Source: Bacteroidales bacterium (GTDB taxonomy: Bacteria; Bacteroidota; Bacteroidia; Bacteroidales; UBA12481). From it: a DNA stretch of 17,483 nt. The notes beneath the pieces are model-generated. The model ran no database searches. It was not told the DNA's origin and saw only the letters and a program-made list of their open reading frames with translations. The position numbers were made by a program, and so were the translations under genes. Where the stretch lies: the NCBI GenBank assembly GCA_028707745.1, contig JAQWAJ010000002.1, positions 1 through 17,483 on the forward strand, in the 5' to 3' direction. Below, piece by piece: positions 1 through 5,657 of the stretch (the first letter of the stretch is position 1; each line of letters starts with the position of its first letter).

Positions 1-351
1 CTTCTGATAATTTCTTTTTCCATATAATTATCCCGGATTATTCATACAAACATTTAAAATAATAAGATCAAGTAATTAATTATTAGCAATCTAAGATTAC
101 TAAACCGTTACCAACTTGATCCCCAAAAATGAATACTACAAGATCGCCATTTTACCTGGAAAACAACAAGTCATCATCGATTTTTTGGCTCAAAATACCA
201 AAAGCGATGGCGGTTTTCTCCTGCTGTACAAACCAATGAATAAAACAAAGATTATCAACAGCTTTACCAAAAAACTTCAAGGCAATCGGGGTCAGCGGTA
301 TGTGAATTTCAGTCCGGAGCAAATGATCCAAGCCCGGGTGCTGTTGCTGGC

Positions 352-388
352 AGATTCCTCACTCCACTTTGTTCCGTTCGGAATGACG
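352..388 (-). repeat. Dispersed repeat copy, inverted orientation
   Basis: Read on the minus strand this starts GTCATTCCGAACGGAAC and ends GAGGAATCT. It shares both ends with the plus-strand copies at 473-499 and 538-564 but has a longer middle. Similar sequences are, from memory, frequent in intergenic DNA of Bacteroidota genomes. It lies inverted relative to the copy at 473, with a GC-rich hairpin between the two. Confidence 0.5.
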
Positions 389-420
389 ATCGCTTTTTGG
401 TTTGAAAGAGGAGAGGGTGT

Positions 421-443
421 AGGGGGCGGCGCCGCCGCCCCCT
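421..443. repeat. GC-rich hairpin (10-bp arms, 3-nt loop)
   Basis: Positions 421-430 (AGGGGGCGGC) pair perfectly with 434-443 (GCCGCCCCCT) around a GCC loop. The alternative 12-bp palindrome GGCGGCGCCGCC sits inside it. No run of T follows, so it is a poor intrinsic terminator. It lies between two inverted copies of the dispersed repeat and is probably part of the same repeat-rich structure. Confidence 0.5.
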
Positions 444-472
444 TACCTCTTTAATACATTCACGGCCGAGCC

Positions 473-499
473 GTCATTCCAACCGTAGGGAGAAATCTG
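473..499 (+). repeat. Dispersed repeat copy, direct orientation
   Basis: The segment reads GTCATTCCAACCGTAGGG and then AGAAATCTG. It differs from the copy at 538-564 at only three positions over 27 bases. The two are about 65 bp apart in the same orientation. Confidence 0.55.
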
Positions 500-537
500 T
501 TTGCAAACCAGGTCATTCTGCCTGCCTGTCTTGTTTG

Positions 538-564
538 GTCATTCCGACCGAAGGGAGGAATCTG
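538..564 (+). repeat. Dispersed repeat copy, direct orientation
   Basis: The segment reads GTCATTCCGACCGAAGGG and then AGGAATCTG. I take this as the consensus-like copy in the window. I recall this string from non-coding DNA of many Bacteroidota, which supports the taxonomic guess. No open frame crosses it convincingly. Confidence 0.55.
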
Positions 565-765
565 CCTGCTCAATGAAGTTAACCCGATTATGAGTGATGG
601 ACTGATCAGTATGTACACAGCCATCCTTCTGATAAATCCTACGTGATCATTGACGGGGACTGTACGGATGATTCAACACCTGGTAGCCAACAATTTTCCG
701 GGGTTAGAACCTTGACCTCTTGATAAAAATAGTCAAACCGTATTAGCAAGTCACTTTATAAATAA

Positions 766-773
766 TAAATTTG
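766..773 (+). promoter_or_regulatory. Candidate Bacteroidota -7 box for the aldehyde dehydrogenase gene
   Basis: TAAATTTG matches the Bacteroidota primary sigma -7 consensus TAnnTTTG exactly and lies 63 bp before the ATG at 837. I see no clear TTG -33 element at the expected distance, so the call rests on one box and its position. Confidence 0.35.
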
Positions 774-836
774 TTCGCCGCCTATAAACTGAGCAGCGAT
801 AAACTAACCTGAACTTAAGATTTCAAAATTTCGATC

Positions 837-2378
837 ATGGAAAAAGCAGAAGTACTGAAACGACTGGGAATTCAAGAGGTAAATTCCGGAATTTGCACGG
901 GAACGGATTGGATCAAATCGAATGGTGCAATCACCGAATCGGTGTCGCCGATTGACGGGACCATCATCGCGAAAGTGCAAAACGGATCAATAGATGATTA
1001 CGAAACAGTCATCAGGAAAGCTCAGGCTGCGTTCATCGTATGGAGGAAAACCCCGGCTCCGCTCCGGGGAGAGGTCGTTCGTCAGATTGGCGAAGCTCTT
1101 CGTAAAGAGAAGGCTTATCTGGGTTATATGGTAACGCTCGAAACGGGAAAAATCTATCAGGAGGGACTGGGCGAAGTACAGGAAATGATCGATATCTGTG
1201 ATTTTGCGGTTGGCCAGTCGCGCTTGCTCAATGGCTACACCATGCATTCGGAGCGCCCGGATCACCGGATTTACGACCAGTACCATCCGCTGGGTATTGT
1301 GGGTTTAATTACCGCTTTTAATTTCCCGGCTGCCGTATGGGCCTGGAACAGTATGCTGGCTGCCATAGCCGGAGATGTGGTCGTTTGGAAACCCAGCTCA
1401 AAAGCTCCGTTAACGGCAATTGCCATACAAAACGTGATCTCGGGAGTACTGAAAAACTGTAAGGTCCCCGAAAATGTGTTCAACATGATGGTCGCCAAAT
1501 CGGAAGTGCTCGGGGATAATTTCGCTGCGGATAACCGCATCCCGTTGTTTTCAGTAACCGGGTCAGTGGCAGTTGGCAAAAAGATCGGCGCCATCGTTGG
1601 CAACAGATTGGGGAAATCGATCATGGAACTGGGCGGCAACAATGCCGTGATCATCTCTGAAAAGGCCAATCTCGAAATGGCTATCAAATCGGTGGTTTTT
1701 GGCGCCGTCGGCACCTGCGGACAACGATGCACCTCAACCAGAAGGCTGATCATTCAGGAAAGTATTTATGAAGAAGTGAAAAACAAGCTGGTGCTTGCCT
1801 ACAACAGCGTTTCGAAAAAGGTGGGCGATCCTTTCAACGAAGGCACCCTGGTGGGCCCAATGATCGACAATGGCGCCGTTAAGCAGTTTGAAAATGCACT
1901 TTTGGAAGCCAAAAAAGAGGGTGGGAAAATTATCTTCGGAGGAGAAGTCCTGAGCGGTAATACCTATTCATCAGGCAATTATGTGGTCCCGGCCCTGGTT
2001 GAAGCAGAAAATCATTACCAAATTGTTCAGGAGGAGACTTTTGCCCCCATCCTGTATCTGATTAAATATAAAAACATTAGCGATGCTATCCGGCTGAACA
2101 ACAGCGTTCCGCAAGGCTTATCCTCTTCACTTTTCACGCTCGATATTACCGAAGCCGAAAAATTCCTGTCGGAAGCCGGCTCCGATTGCGGCATCGCCAA
2201 TGTGAACATCGGAACCTCCGGCGCTGAAATCGGCGGGGCATTTGGTGGTGAAAAAGAGACCGGCGGCGGCCGTGAATCCGGGTCGGATGCCTGGAAAAGT
2301 TACATGAGACGTCAGACCAATACGATCAATTATGGATCTGAACTCCCATTGGCTCAGGGAATTACATTCGGATTCTGA
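837..2378 (+). CDS. NAD(P)+-dependent aldehyde dehydrogenase, ALDH7 (antiquitin-like) family
   Basis: This 513-residue protein has the usual length and layout of an ALDH7-family dehydrogenase, which oxidises an aldehyde to a carboxylate with NAD(P)+. Many family members act on alpha-aminoadipate semialdehyde in lysine breakdown. Visible motifs are the N-terminal cofactor-domain segment ITAFNFPAAVWAWN, the WKPSSKAPLTA segment, the general-base region MELGGNNAVI, and the nucleophile region GTCGQRCTSTRRL, whose Cys after QR is catalytic; this last string is typical of ALDH7. The later EETFAPILY motif is also present. The ATG at 837 gives a full-length N terminus. The gene stands alone and converges with the minus-strand gene ending at 2388 (9 bp apart). 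The physiological substrate cannot be read from the sequence. The aldehyde theme is shared with the downstream molybdenum hydroxylase, but no direct link is shown. Confidence 0.9.
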   Translation: MEKAEVLKRLGIQEVNSGICTGTDWIKSNGAITESVSPIDGTIIAKVQNGSIDDYETVIRKAQAAFIVWRKTPAPLRGEVVRQIGEALRKEKAYLGYMVTLETGKIYQEGLGEVQEMIDICDFAVGQSRLLNGYTMHSERPDHRIYDQYHPLGIVGLITAFNFPAAVWAWNSMLAAIAGDVVVWKPSSKAPLTAIAIQNVISGVLKNCKVPENVFNMMVAKSEVLGDNFAADNRIPLFSVTGSVAVGKKIGAIVGNRLGKSIMELGGNNAVIISEKANLEMAIKSVVFGAVGTCGQRCTSTRRLIIQESIYEEVKNKLVLAYNSVSKKVGDPFNEGTLVGPMIDNGAVKQFENALLEAKKEGGKIIFGGEVLSGNTYSSGNYVVPALVEAENHYQIVQEETFAPILYLIKYKNISDAIRLNNSVPQGLSSSLFTLDITEAEKFLSEAGSDCGIANVNIGTSGAEIGGAFGGEKETGGGRESGSDAWKSYMRRQTNTINYGSELPLAQGITFGF

Positions 2379-2387
2379 AAATCGGTA

Positions 2388-4103
2388 TCAGGAATTCAAC
2401 TGTTCGATAATTGACTGTCCGCAGGTGAGAACATCTGTCTCATCTACTTTATATACAACCGTTTGCGGGATGTTCCATTTTTGAATAACCGCATCGGTCA
2501 TGCTATCGCGGACCGTGAACAGGAGATGATGGATGGAGGCTTTTCTCAGGTTATCGATCGATTGCGACCACCCCTTGTCATGGAGTTCAAGGTTTCCTAC
2601 CTCATCAATCACGACGAGCTTTTTCCCCAATAACTGTGAGGGGGACAAAATCTTCATCCCTCTTTCAAATCCTTTGGGGTAGATGGCAAATCTTCCGATT
2701 TTATCCAGATTTGTTCCGTCGCTCTCCCTCAGTAAAATTTCAGTCTCGTTGGTTTCAAGTTCAACCAGATCATATCCAATCGTTTGGGTATCTTCTCTCA
2801 CTTTTTCAGATAAAAAACCCCCGACCGAAATATTTTCCTTCCGGAGTACCTCAATCAGTTCCCTGGTGAAAGAAGTCTTGCCCGAGCCAACAGGACCACT
2901 GATGATAAACACTTTTTGATGGAATACCGGACTATTTCTGATTTCCGTTAATCTGCTTTCGGCATGTAAAATAAATCCGGAAAATACCGAGACCGGGTTC
3001 CTGATGATCGTTTTAAAGGCCGGTATGCGGGCTATGAAAAAAGGCAGACTTTCAACCGAAAGCTCGATAGCCAGTGGCAAATGCTTGAAAGAGGTTCCCA
3101 GAAAGTAGTTTCTGATTCTGGGATTGTATAATTCCGTTCCCAACACCGCAAAACCAAGGATAATCACCACTGCCCTGAAGTTCATCTGAAATCCGGCTAA
3201 CAATCCCTTTTCCAGAACATTTTCACCGGTCTGGGCATTAGTAAACACAAATGCTGTAAGCAAAGTAATGATTACAAAGAAGATCCAGAATTTTGGTTTC
3301 GATAGCTGTCGCAGTACCCGTTTATACCGGAATGACCATAAAATCACGATACCCGTGATGGCCAGGCTCCATACCACCCATGAAGTTTTGTTCAGCAGGA
3401 AAAATGCCCCGATAATCAGAACAAGATCCGTGAACATCCAAATAAGCGAGTATTTGAACTCATGCCCCGGTTTTTTATCGGGCTGTCTGAACCATCCCTC
3501 CCCGGCACCGGGCAGTGATTCAACCGATTCCCGTGAAGCATCACGACCGACTTTTATCCCGATAATACCTGCCAATAGTCCGAATATCAGATCGGCCACC
3601 AGCAGGATAATAATCGGCAACCAAACAATGTCGGTTTGCAAATGAAGCTGCTTTTGCGCCATGTGCAACAGATCGGTATATACCTCAACGATGCCCGCTC
3701 CATAAAAAATGATGTAATTGGCAATCTTTTGGAACAGGTTCCACGACATGGCAGCCATTGAGCCTAGCAGATAGCCGGGAATGGTTCTGCCGAAGGCTCT
3801 GACAAATGTCTCCAGAAGAACCGCTTCCGTGAAAATGGCGATCATCGGTCCGAAAATCACCGCGCTTGGCGACATGGTTTTCATGAGGGCGCAAATCAAA
3901 CCGGCTCTCCAGAACAGGCCCTTCTCCCTCCACCGGTAGCTCATCGATATCAGAATAATAATTCCGATCGCAGTAAGAATATTCCCGCAAAACGGGACCT
4001 TCAGGTTATGCAAAAAGCTTCCGAGAACAATTTCAGAGGCAGCCCAGATAGTGCCGATGATTGATGCCTTGATCCATTTTTCGCTTAACGCCGGCTTAAC
4101 CAT
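2388..4103 (-). CDS. Polytopic membrane protein fused to a C-terminal THEP1-like nucleoside-triphosphatase
   Basis: This 571-residue protein has two parts. The first ~380 residues are strongly hydrophobic, with one block of membrane helices at about 10-190, a hydrophilic loop near 190-215 and a second block at about 215-335, then a segment rich in charge and short helices. The first block looks like an ECF-type substrate-binding (S) component and the second faintly like an EcfT/CbiQ coupling protein; both readings are inference. The C-terminal ~180 residues are a THEP1-type NTPase: Walker A GPVGSGKT (403-410, Lys409) and Walker B VVIDEVG with Asp500 and Glu501. THEP1 proteins hydrolyse nucleoside triphosphates, with unsettled roles. 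The gene lies 25 bp downstream of the DUF364 gene, probably in one transcript. The fusion suggests NTP-driven or NTP-gated uptake of a metal or small cofactor precursor. The NTPase domain is secure; the transport role is not. Confidence 0.75.
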   Translation of the reverse strand: MVKPALSEKWIKASIIGTIWAASEIVLGSFLHNLKVPFCGNILTAIGIIILISMSYRWREKGLFWRAGLICALMKTMSPSAVIFGPMIAIFTEAVLLETFVRAFGRTIPGYLLGSMAAMSWNLFQKIANYIIFYGAGIVEVYTDLLHMAQKQLHLQTDIVWLPIIILLVADLIFGLLAGIIGIKVGRDASRESVESLPGAGEGWFRQPDKKPGHEFKYSLIWMFTDLVLIIGAFFLLNKTSWVVWSLAITGIVILWSFRYKRVLRQLSKPKFWIFFVIITLLTAFVFTNAQTGENVLEKGLLAGFQMNFRAVVIILGFAVLGTELYNPRIRNYFLGTSFKHLPLAIELSVESLPFFIARIPAFKTIIRNPVSVFSGFILHAESRLTEIRNSPVFHQKVFIISGPVGSGKTSFTRELIEVLRKENISVGGFLSEKVREDTQTIGYDLVELETNETEILLRESDGTNLDKIGRFAIYPKGFERGMKILSPSQLLGKKLVVIDEVGNLELHDKGWSQSIDNLRKASIHHLLFTVRDSMTDAVIQKWNIPQTVVYKVDETDVLTCGQSIIEQLNS

Positions 4104-4128
4104 AATCAGTTGATTTTCAATTTACAGA

Positions 4129-4932
4129 CTAATCTTTCAGGATACAAATTTTCTGAGCACAGTATCTGAAAAGGTGATATCCGGCACCCGCCTGCCCTAC
4201 TACATCGAACAGCAATTCAGGTTTCGTTATTTGTGTGGCCCCGATTACCCCGACATGATTGGCAAACAAAACATCAGGAATAATACTGCTCGATGGCCCG
4301 GTAACAATAACCAGTGCCTTTTCCGGAATGGCAGAAAGCAACCCGTCAATGGTTTTATTCACCAGTGTTAATCCCGTAATAATCACTACATCCGAGTGCG
4401 GGAGAATTTTGGGGTAATCCACTGCAGGAACATAATACTTTTTTTGATCCGCATTCAGCGCATTTTCGTTCAGCTCCAGTACACGCAAATCATTATTTGT
4501 CCCGGCTATTCTTCGGATATAGGAATGGAAAGCACCGACAATCGTGATGGTTTTCTGTTGACTGAGATCGATCAGGTCGATCGGATCACAATTCCGGAGA
4601 ACATGATAATCTCCGGAGGCTATCCGGGTTGAGCTGATAGCGTTCAAAACAGCGATTTTCAGGGTCAAGATGACACCCGATTCCTTTACTGTTTCAAAAA
4701 GGTCAGTTACCTTCTGTCCTTCAATATTCAGCGTAGTAAAGTCACCAAAATCGCGGCTCTCTTTGGATGAAAACGGATGGCTGTCGGGCATGGTTGACGC
4801 CACACCGCAGGACCCATCCGACAGTCTCACCGCTGTAAGAAAAGGCCCGATCCTGACTCCATCAATGGTAAGATGCTCAATATCGGTTTTTTCGCAGGCC
4901 TTTAGCAGGTTATATGTTTGATTGATGATCAT
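4129..4932 (-). CDS. DUF4213/DUF364 family putative heavy-metal chelation protein
   Basis: This 267-residue protein matches the two-domain DUF4213-DUF364 arrangement. An N-terminal enolase-like part contains CGVASTMPDSHPF and a C-terminal Rossmann-like part contains the family signature DVVIITGLTLVNKTIDGLL followed by VTGPSSSIIPDVLF and VIGATQI. The family has been proposed, from a crystal structure, to bind heavy metals between its domains, but no reaction is established. No signal peptide or membrane helix is seen, so it is probably cytoplasmic. The gene is first in a minus-strand pair with the membrane-THEP1 fusion and is divergent from the molybdenum-enzyme operon. This placement suggests a role in handling molybdenum, tungsten or another metal for that operon, which is inference. 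The ATG at 4932 has no Shine-Dalgarno, as is usual in Bacteroidota, and a good promoter lies about 47 bp upstream. Confidence 0.8.
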   Translation of the reverse strand: MIINQTYNLLKACEKTDIEHLTIDGVRIGPFLTAVRLSDGSCGVASTMPDSHPFSSKESRDFGDFTTLNIEGQKVTDLFETVKESGVILTLKIAVLNAISSTRIASGDYHVLRNCDPIDLIDLSQQKTITIVGAFHSYIRRIAGTNNDLRVLELNENALNADQKKYYVPAVDYPKILPHSDVVIITGLTLVNKTIDGLLSAIPEKALVIVTGPSSSIIPDVLFANHVGVIGATQITKPELLFDVVGQAGAGYHLFRYCAQKICILKD

Positions 4933-5173
4933 GTTTTAGATAGCCTGTTGAGGCATTTGCAATCCATTTTATGTGCGGCAAATATAGATGATAATACGAA
5001 GGGACAAAATGTTATTTGGGAAGGTGGTGTTGACAACCTTTTGTGAGGTTGCGAGATATGAAAGCAAAAATCATTGTTTTGTGATGAATCTGTTTGGATA
5101 TTTGGCAAGTTTTGATCATACAAATTGAGAGCAGAACCTGATCAATAAAAACGATTAAACCAGCCGGGGTTAT
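4933..5173. promoter_or_regulatory. Divergent intergenic region between the DUF364 gene and the molybdenum-enzyme operon
   Basis: This 241-bp AT-rich region must hold the promoters of both divergent transcription units. On the minus strand a -7/-33 pair is clear (4979-5009). On the plus strand only near-matches to TAnnTTTG are seen: GATATTTG at 5097-5104 and AAGTTTTG at 5107-5114. A small hairpin, CAACC at 5034-5038 pairing with GGTTG at 5047-5051, lies between the two promoter zones and could be an operator or a chance inverted repeat. I see no riboswitch and no small gene. Confidence 0.5.
4979..5009 (-). promoter_or_regulatory. Bacteroidota-type promoter for the DUF364/THEP1-fusion operon
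   Basis: On the minus strand, TTTTG (5009 to 5005) is followed 18 nt later by TATATTTG (4986 to 4979), an exact match to the -7 consensus TAnnTTTG with a TTG-type -33 element close to the usual spacing. The start codon lies at 4932, giving a leader of roughly 40 nt. This is the best promoter in the window and supports assignment to Bacteroidota. Confidence 0.55.
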
Positions 5174-5614
5174 ATGGTAACAGATCATTCCAATGCGCTT
5201 AAAGATTTCATTGAATCCGGGTATAGCTGTTCACAATCGGTACTGGCAGCTTTCAGTGAGGAATATGGATTACCTCGGGAGACGGCTTTGAGGATTGCTG
5301 CTCCCTTTGGGGGAGGTTTCGGTGGTTATGGGAAAACGTGTGGTGCGCTGACCGGTGCCATGATGGTTATCGGTTTAAAATGCGGCAACTCCGATGGACA
5401 GGATCTGGAGGCAAAGTTGCAGACCCGCACGAAAACCCGGGAGCTGATCGAAGCTTTTGAAAAGGCACACGGAACGAGCACCTGCAATGAACTGCTCGGT
5501 ATCGACCGGAGTAACCTGAGCGGTGCAGAACTGAAAGCGAAGCTCCCGTGTATTCATGATACCTGTAAGAATTTTTTGATAACGGTGATCGCGTTCCTCG
5601 AAGAGGATTTGTAA
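5174..5614 (+). CDS. C_GCAxxG_C_C family putative redox protein
   Basis: This 146-residue protein carries the ordered cysteines of the C_GCAxxG_C_C family: Cys19 in GYSCSQSV, a glycine-rich stretch APFGGGFGGYG, Cys56 in CGALTGA (the GCAxxG element), Cys70 in LKCG, then CNELLG and a C-terminal pair in LPCIHDTC. Family members are thought to bind a metal or cluster or to act as thiol redox proteins, but the reaction is unknown to me. It is small, soluble and has no signal peptide. It is the first gene of the operon, 43 bp before the molybdenum hydroxylase. From memory, a member of this family (DVU_1555) sits in the matching Desulfovibrio cluster. It may be an electron carrier or maturation factor for the hydroxylase; this rests only on context. 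Confidence 0.85.
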   Translation: MVTDHSNALKDFIESGYSCSQSVLAAFSEEYGLPRETALRIAAPFGGGFGGYGKTCGALTGAMMVIGLKCGNSDGQDLEAKLQTRTKTRELIEAFEKAHGTSTCNELLGIDRSNLSGAELKAKLPCIHDTCKNFLITVIAFLEEDL

Positions 5615-5657
5615 TTTAGCATTTGTATCCCTATAAACAATTAATAGAGAAAGATTT

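Larger units (their letters stand above)
1..836. other. Gene-poor AT-rich region with repeats and possible gene remnants
   Basis: No convincing gene is seen here. An open frame at 116-454 has no ATG at its start (it would use TTG), matches no family I recognise, and its last third runs through a repeat copy (352-388) and a GC-rich hairpin (421-443), so I treat it as spurious or a relic. A short frame at 640-675 reads YVIIDGDCTDDS, which resembles the early nucleotide-binding motif of family 2 glycosyltransferases, but stops lie close on both sides. Three copies of a dispersed repeat lie between 352 and 564. The last 70 bp probably hold the promoter of the following dehydrogenase gene. Confidence 0.5.

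Noticed and set aside
421..450. Intrinsic terminator
   Set aside because: The hairpin is strong but the downstream sequence (TACCTCTTTAA) has no proper T run and no convincing gene ends here.
116..454. Open frame of 112 residues at the left end
   Set aside because: It would need a TTG start, matches nothing I know, and its end is made of a dispersed repeat and a GC-rich hairpin (giving GVGGGAAAPLPL).
1271..1753. 160-residue antisense frame inside the aldehyde dehydrogenase
   Set aside because: The opposite strand holds a full ALDH7 protein with all motifs; this is a shadow frame.
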